The notes under the pieces: generated by a model
What the model was told of the DNA's origin: nothing
The model's database searches: none
The model's input: only the letters and a program-made list of their open reading frames with translations
Made by a program: the position numbers and the translations under genes
In this document: positions 7,469 through 14,880 of the stretch, one piece after another
Layout of the letters: each line of letters begins with the position of its first letter
Numbering within the stretch: position 1 is the first letter of the stretch
Source: an uncultured Rickettsiales bacterium
GTDB lineage: Bacteria > Pseudomonadota > Alphaproteobacteria > UBA8366
DNA length: 15,294 nt
NCBI GenBank assembly: GCA_913046825.1
Contig: CAJWTF010000090.1
Coordinates: forward strand, 1 to 15,294
Direction: 5' to 3'

Positions 7469-9802
7469 ATGCCGGATACGGGACCGAACGCAGGAAAGAA
7501 AGCGGATCGATACAGGCTGCCGGATTCCGACTATGTGGGCGAGGGATGGACGCCGGTCCAACCGGGCTCGGACCCGGTCCTTTACGGTCACGTAGACCTC
7601 ACGCCGAAAGGTAAGTTCGAGGTTCGCAGCTACCAGACCTTCACGCTCACATACACGGTCGGGCGTTTCGGGCTCGATGACACTGGTGCTATCCGCGTCA
7701 TCTTTCGCGCCATGGGCGATACCGGCACGTTGCAGACGGATGATCCGAAGGCGGACAACTACGTCTCTGCCAGAGCTAGCAACAACGCCACACTCTCTGT
7801 CGATTACGCGCGGCGCGGCAAGTCTGCGCGACCCCGCTGGAAGTCACTCACCGTCAATGTTACCGGCGGCTACATGCGCGAAGGCGATACCATCACTCTC
7901 GTCTTTGGCGACACGTCGCACGGCTCGAACGGTCTCAAGCTGCAGACCATGGTGGAGACGGATTTTGAGTTCAAGTTCCTCGCTGATGTCTGTGCCACCG
8001 GCCATTTTGTGCCGATCCCGAACACACCGACCATCGATATCGTGCCGGGCCGACCCGATGTGTGGCGAGCCGTACTGTCTAGCCTGCGCCGTCCGGGAGA
8101 GAGTTTTCATTTCGGCCTCAAAGCGGAAGACAGCTGGGGCAATCCGACCGAGCATGCCGAAGGCAGTTTCACGTTCGAGACCACTCTCCTGGTCAACAAC
8201 CTGCCCGCGACCTACAACTATCCGCTCGGCGAACGGGCGGTCCTGTTCGAGGGGCTGAGCTGTGACCAGCCGGGCGAGTTGCGAATCACAGTTAAGGACG
8301 CGGCGAGCGGCGACGTGGTGGCGGAATCCCACCCAATGCAAATTCGCGACGGCGATTACGGTGCCTATTGGGGTGACCTTCATGGGCAGAGCGGAGAGTC
8401 CATCGGTATCGGCACCTCGCACAGCTATTTCGAGTTCGCTCGCAACAAAGCATTCCTCGACCTCACCAGCCACCAAGCCAATGACTTTCAGGTCAACAAC
8501 AAGTTCTGGGCCTATCTGAACGAGCTGGCGGCGGAGTTCTTGGACGAGGGCCGGTTCGTGACCTTCCCTGGCTACGAGTGGTCCGGCAATACAGCGGTCG
8601 GCGGCGACCGAAACGTCTATTTCCGCACAGAGGGACGACAGATACGCCGCTCATCCCATGCGCTCCTGCCGGAGCGCCATGATCTCGATACCGACGCGCC
8701 GAACGTCAACTTGCTGTTCGAAGCGCTGAAGAACGAGGACTGCGTGGTTTACGCCCATGTCGGCGGGCGCTATGCGGACATCAAATACGGCCACGATCCG
8801 AAGCTCGAACGTTCCATGGAAATCCACTCCGCCTGGGGCACGTTCGAATGGCTGCTGACAGACGGCTTCCCGCTCGGCCACAGAAGCGGTGTCGTTTGCA
8901 ACAGCGACGGCCACAAGGGCCGCCCGGGCGCGAGCTATCCCGGTGCCTCCATGTTCGGCGCCTATGGTGGGCTCACCTGTTTCTACGCCAAGGAGCTGAC
9001 CCGCGACGGTATTTTCGAGTGTCTGCGGAAGCGCCATCACTATGGCACCACCGGCACCCGCCTGCATCTCGATGTGCGGGCCACCTTGGCAGGCGGCGGC
9101 CAGCTCTTCGACGAGGACCCGAAAGCCTTCCCGGAGACCGGCTCGCAATTGGTCAACGAAGTGATGATGGGGGACATCGTCCAGACCAGCGATGACAGCG
9201 TAACTCTGAAGGTCGAAGTCTCGGCTCAGAACCCGATTGAGCGGATCGAAATCCGCAACGGTATGGAAACCCTCAAGACCGTGCGCGGGTTCGAAGAAAG
9301 CGATCTCGGTGAGCGTATCCGCGTCGTCTGGAGTGGGGCCGAGTACCGCGGCCGGGGGCGCGAGACCAACTGGAAGGGGCGGGTCGGTTTCGGCGGAGCG
9401 CAAATCCAGCGGATGGAGAAAATCAACGCCTGGAACCATGAGCGCAAGCTGGAGCAGTACAACGGTGACACGGTCGTCTTCGACGCCATCACCACCGGTA
9501 ATTTCGGCGGCTTCGATGCCTGGCTGGAGAAGAGCGATGGCGCCACCATCGACGTCTCCACCAATCTCGGTGTGATGACGGTCCCGCTCTCCGATATCGG
9601 CATGGAGGACGTGACCATGGACGCGGGTGGCCTGGAGCGAAAAATCCGTGTCTTCCGCCTGCCGGAAGAAAACCCGCACCGCACGATCACCACCGAGTTG
9701 GAAATCCCACTAAATGCCACGGGCGATAACCCGCTTTGGGTATGCGTGACCACGGAGGACGGCTTCCAAGCTTGGAGCAGCCCGATTTACGCGTTCAAGT
9801 AG
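7469..9802 (+). CDS. DUF3604 domain-containing protein (PHP-like metal-dependent hydrolase candidate)
   Basis: This 777-residue protein has an N-terminal beta-rich region (about 1-295) followed by a DUF3604-like core (about 298-535) and a C-terminal beta-rich part. The core carries ordered metal-ligand-type motifs: YWGDLHGQSGES (300-311), SHQANDF (334-340), FPGYEWSGN (366-374), YAHVGGRY (428-435), EIHSAWG (451-457) and NSDGHKGRPG (478-487). This order of His, Asp and Glu clusters resembles PHP-type phosphoesterases, and that comparison is my inference. DUF3604 has no established reaction that I can name. There is no signal peptide, so a cytoplasmic location is likely. GGAG at 7457-7460 supports ATG 7469. 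The gene follows the DUF995-like gene closely. It stands downstream of the oxidative enzymes on the same strand and may belong to the same catabolic unit. Confidence 0.88.
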   Translation: MPDTGPNAGKKADRYRLPDSDYVGEGWTPVQPGSDPVLYGHVDLTPKGKFEVRSYQTFTLTYTVGRFGLDDTGAIRVIFRAMGDTGTLQTDDPKADNYVSARASNNATLSVDYARRGKSARPRWKSLTVNVTGGYMREGDTITLVFGDTSHGSNGLKLQTMVETDFEFKFLADVCATGHFVPIPNTPTIDIVPGRPDVWRAVLSSLRRPGESFHFGLKAEDSWGNPTEHAEGSFTFETTLLVNNLPATYNYPLGERAVLFEGLSCDQPGELRITVKDAASGDVVAESHPMQIRDGDYGAYWGDLHGQSGESIGIGTSHSYFEFARNKAFLDLTSHQANDFQVNNKFWAYLNELAAEFLDEGRFVTFPGYEWSGNTAVGGDRNVYFRTEGRQIRRSSHALLPERHDLDTDAPNVNLLFEALKNEDCVVYAHVGGRYADIKYGHDPKLERSMEIHSAWGTFEWLLTDGFPLGHRSGVVCNSDGHKGRPGASYPGASMFGAYGGLTCFYAKELTRDGIFECLRKRHHYGTTGTRLHLDVRATLAGGGQLFDEDPKAFPETGSQLVNEVMMGDIVQTSDDSVTLKVEVSAQNPIERIEIRNGMETLKTVRGFEESDLGERIRVVWSGAEYRGRGRETNWKGRVGFGGAQIQRMEKINAWNHERKLEQYNGDTVVFDAITTGNFGGFDAWLEKSDGATIDVSTNLGVMTVPLSDIGMEDVTMDAGGLERKIRVFRLPEENPHRTITTELEIPLNATGDNPLWVCVTTEDGFQAWSSPIYAFK

Positions 9803-10170
9803 GGAATCTTATTCCGGACGCCCGCAGAGCGAGCCGGGACACGAGCAGTGCCGCAGTTCGTCATTCAGAGCTTGTTGAAGGATGAGCCCTCGTGCGGGGG
9901 CGCAATATTAAAAATCGCGGAACAAACCCATGCACAGTATTACAATACCGCTCTTTCGGTCGTCAGTGGGCGGCTGGGTTTGTCGAACCGCACGTAGATA
10001 GCTTCACCTGTCAAAGAACAAGGGGCATCTATATCACAATATAGACAAAATGTCTCGGAGTGTTTGCAGATGGTCCGCTTGAAGAAAATATCGCCTTCTC
10101 TCCCGGTTTGACCTGGCTATCTTGTTACTGGAATCCGCGCGATCACATGACCGATTGAGGAGAGCCCAAA
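9803..10170. other. Intergenic region with inverted repeats and a short in-frame open stretch
   Basis: This 368-base gap lies between the DUF3604 and alpha/beta hydrolase genes. It holds no recognisable gene. The DUF3604 frame stays open for 64 codons past its TAG, to a TAG at 9995-9997, with a possible GTG start within it. I recognise no family in that stretch. A 9-base inverted repeat (ACAAACCCA 9922-9930, TGGGTTTGT 9975-9983) and the two operator-like repeats listed separately are the only structures I can support. No tRNA or clear terminator with a T-tract is present. Confidence 0.5.
10029..10055. promoter_or_regulatory. Two adjacent inverted repeats, candidate operator for the alpha/beta hydrolase gene
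   Basis: CTATAT-CACA-ATATAG (10029-10044, 6-base arms) is immediately followed by the overlapping repeat AGACA-AAA-TGTCT (10043-10055, 5-base arms). They lie 116-142 bases upstream of the GTG start of the hydrolase and are AT-rich against a GC-rich background, as expected for a repressor site overlapping a promoter. A weak TTCACC at 10003-10008 could be a -35 element. No regulator gene sits next to it. Confidence 0.4.
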
Positions 10171-10887
10171 GTGCCGTTTTTTGAACGCGACGACACCCGC
10201 ATCTATTACGAAATCCACGGCGGCGGACCTCCGGTCTTGGCACTGGCGCCGGGCGGTCTGCAATCCTCCATCCCAATTTGGGGCGGTGTCTCCTACAACG
10301 CCGTCGAGCGGTTGGCGTCGAACTACCAGGTCATCGTCATGGATCAGCGCAATGCGGGGCAATCGACAGCACCGATCACGGGTGGGGACGGCTGGCGGGA
10401 CTATACCGCCGACCAGATTGCCTTGCTCGACCATCTCGGCGTTGAGCGGTTCCATGCGGCCGGGATGTGTATCGGCGGGTCGTTCATCATGGGATTGGCC
10501 GAGGCCGTACCCGAGCGCCTCGCCTCCGCCGTAATGCTGCAAACAATCGGCTATGACGACAACCGCGAGACGTTTTTCGAACTGTTCGACTCCTGGTCGG
10601 CGGGCGTGAAACCGGCGCATCCGTCCGTCGGTGAAGACGAATGGGCCAAGTTCCGCTCGACCATGTTCGGCGGGGATTTTCTGTTCAACGTGTCCGAGGA
10701 CGTTGTTGCCAGGTGCCAAATCCCCCTTTTGGTGCTGATGGGCGAGGACGTCTATCACCCCGAAGCGACGTCGCGCAGAGTGGCGGAACTCGCCCCGCAT
10801 GCGACGCTGATTGAGCGTTGGAAGGAGGGCGCGGATGCGATGGCCGCCAGTGCGGCAATCGACGCATTTCTTGCGGCACATAGCTAG
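10171..10887 (+). CDS. Alpha/beta fold hydrolase with a Cys nucleophile elbow
   Basis: This 238-residue alpha/beta hydrolase starts at GTG 10171, supported by GAGGAG at 10155-10160. The fold is clear: LALAPGGLQSS (23-33) is the oxyanion-side loop, VIVMDQRNAGQS (54-65) the strand-turn, and GMCIGGSF (98-105) the nucleophile elbow, with Cys100 where most members have Ser. PLLVLMGEDVYHP (185-197) supplies the acid region (Asp193). The usual catalytic His in a GHxxH-like segment near the C terminus is missing. There the protein reads ERWKEGADAMAAS, and His196 or His210 would be the only nearby candidates. From memory, a subfamily with a GxCxG elbow and an ERWKEG tail occurs in Proteobacteria, so the variant is probably inherited and not a local mutation. 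The substrate is unknown. Dienelactone-hydrolase-like chemistry is one possibility for a Cys enzyme. Confidence 0.88.
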   Translation: MPFFERDDTRIYYEIHGGGPPVLALAPGGLQSSIPIWGGVSYNAVERLASNYQVIVMDQRNAGQSTAPITGGDGWRDYTADQIALLDHLGVERFHAAGMCIGGSFIMGLAEAVPERLASAVMLQTIGYDDNRETFFELFDSWSAGVKPAHPSVGEDEWAKFRSTMFGGDFLFNVSEDVVARCQIPLLVLMGEDVYHPEATSRRVAELAPHATLIERWKEGADAMAASAAIDAFLAAHS

Positions 10888-11200
10888 ATGAGATTCGTGC
10901 GGCGAAGTTGCAAATTGGAATTCGCACCTTCGCAGAAGCAACTGAAATAGGTCCTACAAATTCGAAATAGATGAATGATTGTGATTACGGGTCTATGTTT
11001 ACGTCACGGATCAAATCCCGAATTCCCATGACATAGAATACAGCAGCACCGCGGCTAAGTATCTATTCGACGTGTTTGTCTTTAAAGTCGACATTGAGAG
11101 ACTGTTTCGCATCTTTCACCCACAGCACCGCATGATCTAATTCCATAATCTTGCACCCTTTCGGATGAATGCGGTCTAACGACCCCCATAGAAAATCGCT
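10888..11200. other. Intergenic region, mostly featureless, containing a VOC gene remnant
   Basis: This 313-base gap lies between the hydrolase and the convergent GST gene. Apart from the short VOC-like remnant on the minus strand (11063-11146) I see no gene, RNA or terminator with a T-tract. It is more AT-rich than the flanking genes, consistent with decayed or non-coding DNA. Confidence 0.5.
11063..11146 (-). pseudogene. Truncated N-terminal remnant of a VOC (glyoxalase/bleomycin-resistance-like) protein
   Basis: A 27-codon frame starts at ATG 11146 and begins MELDHAVLWVKDAKQSL, which matches the usual opening of VOC-superfamily proteins (a strand with the first metal-ligand His, then VxD..SL). 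The expected FY..VLG segment does not follow. The frame reads NVDFKDKHVE and stops at TAG 11063-11065. Past that stop the same frame continues with ILSRGAAVFYVMGIRDLIRDV, which shows no clear VOC sequence, so an internal deletion is likely. The call rests only on the first 17 residues and could be coincidence. Confidence 0.4.
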
Positions 11201-11833
11201 TTAGCTTTTTAACCGCTCCCCCGTCTCCGCATCCGCTTGCAACGTGCGCGCGTAGGACGGCAGCGCTGTCACCTTGTCGAAATATGCTTGCACGTTCGCG
11301 GGCAAATCCTCGGTCACCATGCGGCGGTAGCCGCGCATGGCGTAGCAGATACTCAAATCGGCAGCGCTCATGGTGTCGCCCAGCAGATACGTTCGATCTG
11401 ATACCGCCGCGTCGAGGGCTTCGACGCAGGAAGTCGCACGACCCTTCATTTCCGCCACCACGGCGTCCAGCTCCGGATTGAAGTTGCGACGGTGGTTAAC
11501 GATCTCGCCGAGCGGGCGCGCGAAGGTCGCTTCCGCGAACCAACACCATTGCAGATAATGCGCGTAGGTCGGGTCGTCCGTGGTCGGTTGCATTCGTCCA
11601 TCGCCATAGCGGTCCAGGATGTATTGCATCATGGCGCAGGACTCGAACATGGTCATGTCGCCGTCGGTCATGACCGGCACCTTGCCGACCGGGTTCAGGG
11701 CCCGCCATTCCGACGTGGCGCGGTATTCGGCAGCAAAGTTCACCGGCACGATCTCATACGGGACGGAAAGTTCCTCGCACATCCAGATGGCGCGAAATCC
11801 GCGGGTGCCGGGGGAGTGATAAATTTTCAGCAT
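11201..11833 (-). CDS. Glutathione S-transferase family protein
   Basis: This 210-residue cytoplasmic protein has a GST N-terminal thioredoxin-like domain and an all-helical C-terminal domain. The start at ATG 11833 gives MLKIYHSPGTRGFR, the usual beginning of bacterial GSTs, and AGGA about 8 bases upstream supports it. The frame is open to 11938 but the extra 35 residues do not fit the family. The glutathione site shows NPVGKVPVM (47-55, with the conserved cis-Pro) and ESCAM (64-68). The C-terminal N-capping box is SAADL (156-160). Ser7 is in the position used by Ser-type enzymes. The typical role is conjugation or isomerisation of electrophiles with glutathione. It is divergent from the nitroreductase gene, so the two may be co-regulated. 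Confidence 0.92.
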   Translation of the reverse strand: MLKIYHSPGTRGFRAIWMCEELSVPYEIVPVNFAAEYRATSEWRALNPVGKVPVMTDGDMTMFESCAMMQYILDRYGDGRMQPTTDDPTYAHYLQWCWFAEATFARPLGEIVNHRRNFNPELDAVVAEMKGRATSCVEALDAAVSDRTYLLGDTMSAADLSICYAMRGYRRMVTEDLPANVQAYFDKVTALPSYARTLQADAETGERLKS

Positions 11834-11914
11834 GATGGGGTCCTGACCTCTGAATGTGCGTGACGGTGAAGACAGTAATGTTACGCCGCCCAACGGAGAA
11901 ATAAATATATCGAG

Positions 11915-11957
11915 GTTTCTTAACGCGAGACCGCACATAGATTTGCTTCTAAGAAAC
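11915..11957. promoter_or_regulatory. Inverted repeat between the divergent GST and nitroreductase genes
   Basis: The 157-base gap contains perfect 8-base arms GTTTCTTA (11915-11922) and TAAGAAAC (11950-11957) separated by 27 bases. The second arm ends 33 bases before the nitroreductase start. The arm sequence shares GGTTTCT with the repeat upstream of the HisD-family gene, so a common regulator is possible but unproven. Confidence 0.4.
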
Positions 11958-11990
11958 TAACCCCAGGCTTAAACCTAAAGGAACGACACG

Positions 11991-12635
11991 ATGGATATGG
12001 TCCGCCTCGACCCACCCGCAGAATTGACGATGCCGATCGGCGAAGCGATGTTCAGCCAGCGCGCCACGCGCCGGCTCGATCCCGATCGCCCGATCACCGA
12101 CGCCCAGTTGAAGATCATCCTCGACGCGGCCTCGAAGGCGCCGAACGGCGGTAACGTGCAGCCCGCGCGCTATCTGGTGATCCGCGACCGCGAGGCCATC
12201 CAAAAATTCGGCAAGCTGTATCACGAGGCCTGGTGGGCGAAGCGCCGGGATGCCTATGGCTGGAAGGGCAAGGAAGACATTCCCGAGGGCTCGCAGTATC
12301 ACTTGGCGGCATTGCTCGCGGACGAGATGGTGAATGCCCCCGCCGTGATCCTCGCTTATTCATCGGCCTCCGGCGTTGCCGCGGCCTCGACCTTCCCCGG
12401 CGTCCAGAACTTGCTGCTATCGGCCCGGGCACTCGGCATCGGCAGCGTGCTGACGACGCTGCACCCGGAAGTCATGGAGCGCGTCCATGCGATGTTCGGT
12501 ATCCCGGACGACATGGAGTTTCATTGCTGCATTCCGCTCGGATATCCGCGCGGCAAGTTTGGCCCGACCAGCCGGATGTCGACCGGTGAGACGACCTATT
12601 GGGACCAATGGGGCGAGGCGCCGCCCTGGAAGTAG
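11991..12635 (+). CDS. Nitroreductase family protein (FMN-dependent)
   Basis: This 214-residue protein has the nitroreductase fold, which binds FMN and reduces nitro groups, quinones, enones or similar acceptors with NAD(P)H. The FMN phosphate-binding motif is RATRRLD (residues 24-30), followed by a SKAPNGGNVQPARYLVI segment (48-64), the mid-protein helix GVQNLLLSARALGIGS and the C-terminal PLGYPRGKFG. AAAGGA about 8 bases before ATG 11991 supports this start, and an in-frame ATG two codons later is an alternative. It is transcribed away from the GST gene and converges on the enolase-superfamily gene 16 bases downstream. The physiological substrate is unknown. Confidence 0.92.
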   Translation: MDMVRLDPPAELTMPIGEAMFSQRATRRLDPDRPITDAQLKIILDAASKAPNGGNVQPARYLVIRDREAIQKFGKLYHEAWWAKRRDAYGWKGKEDIPEGSQYHLAALLADEMVNAPAVILAYSSASGVAAASTFPGVQNLLLSARALGIGSVLTTLHPEVMERVHAMFGIPDDMEFHCCIPLGYPRGKFGPTSRMSTGETTYWDQWGEAPPWK

Positions 12636-12651
12636 GGGCACGGAATGACAG

Positions 12652-13761
12652 TTAAAGGCTGGCCGTAAATAGGGGCTCACCGAGAAGTGCTTCGTCGATG
12701 TCGATGCCGAGGCCGGGCCCGGTTGGTGCGCTTCCGAAGCCATTTCGGCTGCGCGGTTGGTGGCCGGCGATATGCTCATTGTTCCAATCGTTCATAAAGG
12801 AGACGCTCAAGAGCGCTCGTGCCTTCGTCGACGCTGCGACATGGGCGGAGGTGGCGGAGACGATATCGCCGCCCCAAGTGTCCTCGACGGTGACTTGTAG
12901 ACCCAGCTCTTGGCCAAGGTCGCGCATCAGCTTTGCTTTCGTGAGGCCACCGACCTTGGAAACCTTCAGGTTAAAGCCGCCCGCACCACCCTCGCGTACC
13001 GCGCGTCGAAGCGTTGCGACATCGCTGACGACTTCATCGTAAATCATCGGCAGCGTGGTGTGTTTACGGACCTCAATGCACTCTTCCATGGTGGGGCACG
13101 GTTGTTCGAAGTAGAAGCGGGGAAGGTCTTCCATGCCGCGCGCCGCCCGAATGGCGTCGTTGAGCCGCCAACCGCAATTCGCGTCACCAATGATAATGTC
13201 TTCGTCGCCGGTGTTCTCGACGATGGTTCGGGCCCGAACGGCATCGAGGGTCGGATCACCGCCGATCTTCAACTGAAACCGGTGGATGCCCTCGGCCCTG
13301 CGCGCTTTGACGTAGGCGACCATGTTTTCAGGCGTATCGAGGGGTACGGCGAAATAGAGAGGAAATTCCGTCTGCCGCACACCGCCCAGCATGTCTGAGA
13401 CGGACGCCCCCCAAGCTTTACCCGTGAGGTCCCAACACGCGACATCGATCGGACTCTTGGCATAGGCGTAGCCCATCAATGTCGCGTCCATGGCATCGTT
13501 GACCGCGGCAAGGTTGGTCGGATCAACGCCGATCAGGGCAGGGGCTAAAAGTTCTAGCGCAGCGCGGGCACCGCCCGCATGTGCAGGCAGATATGTGGTG
13601 CCGAGCGGGCAGACTTCGCCCCATCCAGTAAGGCCGGTGTCGCTGGAGACTTGCACCAGGGTTGAGGGCAGATGCGTGATCTCGCGCCCACCGGACATAA
13701 CGTATGTGCCGTGCGCATAAGTGAGGTCAAAGTTGAAGACATCTATTTTTGATATTTTCAC
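12652..13761 (-). CDS. Mandelate racemase/muconate lactonizing enzyme family protein (enolase superfamily)
   Basis: This protein of about 369 residues belongs to the Mg2+-dependent enolase superfamily, which abstracts a proton alpha to a carboxylate. Counting from the upstream ATG 13770, Lys168 (FQLKIGG) and Lys269 (NLKVSKVGG) are the paired acid/base lysines, and the metal ligands are Asp196 (GDANCGW), Glu222 (FEQPCP) and Asp245 (IYDE). VEDTWGGDI follows. The KIGG...KVGG pattern and the WGE.CPLG.TY opening most resemble 4R-hydroxyproline-betaine 2-epimerase and cis-3-hydroxyproline dehydratase types, so a proline or betaine derivative is a reasonable guess. I chose GTG 13761 because AAAAAGGA is 9 bases before it, while ATG 13770 directly abuts that site. 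The product then starts MKISKID, like its relatives. It lies just downstream of a LysR gene on the same strand. Confidence 0.9.
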   Translation of the reverse strand: MKISKIDVFNFDLTYAHGTYVMSGGREITHLPSTLVQVSSDTGLTGWGEVCPLGTTYLPAHAGGARAALELLAPALIGVDPTNLAAVNDAMDATLMGYAYAKSPIDVACWDLTGKAWGASVSDMLGGVRQTEFPLYFAVPLDTPENMVAYVKARRAEGIHRFQLKIGGDPTLDAVRARTIVENTGDEDIIIGDANCGWRLNDAIRAARGMEDLPRFYFEQPCPTMEECIEVRKHTTLPMIYDEVVSDVATLRRAVREGGAGGFNLKVSKVGGLTKAKLMRDLGQELGLQVTVEDTWGGDIVSATSAHVAASTKARALLSVSFMNDWNNEHIAGHQPRSRNGFGSAPTGPGLGIDIDEALLGEPLFTASL

Positions 13762-13798
13762 GTGCCCCATTCCTTTTTGAGAATATTCAGTTCGCCTT

Positions 13799-14773
13799 CT
13801 AAGCCGCGGCTTCCCGCCGTCCGCGCCCGGCCAGTCTCGGCGCTTCCTGTTTGAAGAGGCGGATCAGCTCATCCATCACCGCGCGAACACTCGGCACGCG
13901 TTTTAGATCCCGGTGGACGACCAGATTCAGATCGCTTTCCGCCCCTTGTATCGGCGCGGTCAGGCGCACCAGGTCCGGGTCGGCATCGCCGGCGAAGCAG
14001 GGCAGGACGCCGAGGCCGGCACCCATGCAAACAGCGTCATGAATCGCGTGGCCGTTATTCATGCGCACGGCGGGAGCTCGGCCCGCCAGTTTTTCGCGCA
14101 GCCATGTCTGTCCTGCGAAATAGACATGGTCGTCGTCAAAGGCGACCCACTCGCACTCCTGGTAGCGCTTGTTGCCGCGCGCCGCTGGGGTCGCTCCCAC
14201 ATAGCCGCGCGATCTGCAGACCGCATAGGACAATTCGCCGAGTTTGAGCGCGATCAGGCCCGGTGTATCCGGCAGGCAAATCTGGAGTAGCAAATCTGCT
14301 TCCCGGCGCGACAGGTTGGCGTTGACGTGATTGACCGAAAGTTCGACCTCGATCTCCGGCAGGCGGGATCGGATTTCCGGCAGATGCATGGTGATGAATT
14401 GGGATGGCACTTCGAAGGCGGAGTGGCGCACGGTACCGCTGACCGCGTCCGCCAGGGTCGCTTGGCGTCGCTGCAGCGTGTGCGCGGCCTTCTCCATGTC
14501 CTCGGCGATGGGCAGCAATTCCTCGCCTGCCTGGGTTGGCACGAACCCGTCCGGCAATCGGTCGAATAGGCGCGCGCCGAGATCCGCCTCTAATTGTCCG
14601 AGTCGGCGTCCGACCGTGGGTTGCGTGACCTTCAAATGTCGCGCGGCAGCAGACAGACTGCCGTCCCGCGCCACCGCGAGGAAGATGCGCATGGCGTCCC
14701 AATTGAGTGGTATTGGCAGAATCCCGCAGGAAATTAACCTATACGTATTTGTATAGATGCTATTCAAAATCAT
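13799..14773 (-). CDS. LysR family transcriptional regulator
   Basis: This protein has an N-terminal winged helix-turn-helix (LNWDAMRIFLAVARDG, then SLSAAARHLKVTQPTVGRR) and a C-terminal LysR substrate-binding domain (LPEIEVELSVN through GAGLGVLPCFAGD). LysR regulators bind a small-molecule inducer, often the substrate of the neighbouring pathway. The true start is unclear. ATG 14773 has no ribosome site and adds about 20 residues not typical of the family, while relatives begin only a few residues before NWDAM. A CTG at 14719 or another non-standard start is possible. The gene is followed after 37 bases by the start of the racemase-family gene, in the same direction, so the two are probably co-transcribed. 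This differs from the usual divergent LysR layout. Confidence 0.9.
   Translation of the reverse strand: MILNSIYTNTYRLISCGILPIPLNWDAMRIFLAVARDGSLSAAARHLKVTQPTVGRRLGQLEADLGARLFDRLPDGFVPTQAGEELLPIAEDMEKAAHTLQRRQATLADAVSGTVRHSAFEVPSQFITMHLPEIRSRLPEIEVELSVNHVNANLSRREADLLLQICLPDTPGLIALKLGELSYAVCRSRGYVGATPAARGNKRYQECEWVAFDDDHVYFAGQTWLREKLAGRAPAVRMNNGHAIHDAVCMGAGLGVLPCFAGDADPDLVRLTAPIQGAESDLNLVVHRDLKRVPSVRAVMDELIRLFKQEAPRLAGRGRREAAA
14739..14756. promoter_or_regulatory. Palindrome at the 5' end of the LysR gene, candidate operator
   Basis: CTATAC-GTATTT-GTATAG is a perfect inverted repeat with 6-base arms and a 6-base spacer. If translation starts at ATG 14773 it lies inside the coding region. If the start is downstream, it sits in the promoter shared with the divergent ABC exporter gene, where LysR autoregulatory sites are usual. 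The symmetry is not an exact T-N11-A box. The arms resemble the CTATAT/ATATAG repeat at 10029. Confidence 0.45.
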
Positions 14774-14835
14774 GAGGGGCGCAACATTTATCTTTAGGGT
14801 ATTTCATTGCGCAGCGACGGTGTCTAATAACTGTT

Positions 14836-14855
14836 ATTCCTGTATTTGCGGGAAT
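14836..14855. repeat. Hairpin resembling a widespread alphaproteobacterial intergenic palindrome
   Basis: ATTCCTGT-ATTT-GCGGGAAT forms an 8-pair stem (two G-T wobbles) with a 4-base loop and is followed by GACG. It looks like a degenerate copy of the short palindrome with a GGGAATGACG end that recurs between genes in many Alphaproteobacteria. Only one copy is in the window, so repetition cannot be shown here. Confidence 0.35.
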
Positions 14856-14880
14856 GACGTATGGGATTGGGACGACAGAT

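Noticed and set aside
8651..9679. 342-codon open frame on the minus strand opposite DUF3604
   Set aside because: It lies antisense to a gene with ordered conserved motifs. Its own translation looks like low-complexity shadow sequence.
9922..9983. Rho-independent terminator from the ACAAACCCA/TGGGTTTGT repeat
   Set aside because: The loop is 44 bases and no T-tract follows. Nine-base repeats over this length can arise by chance.
10104..10130. Strong promoter with TTGACC as the -35 box
   Set aside because: No convincing -10 box at 16-18 bases from it was found.
10117..10941. 274-codon open frame on the minus strand opposite the alpha/beta hydrolase
   Set aside because: It has no recognisable domain, and the plus-strand frame has clear family motifs and a ribosome site. 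It is an antisense shadow of a GC-rich gene.
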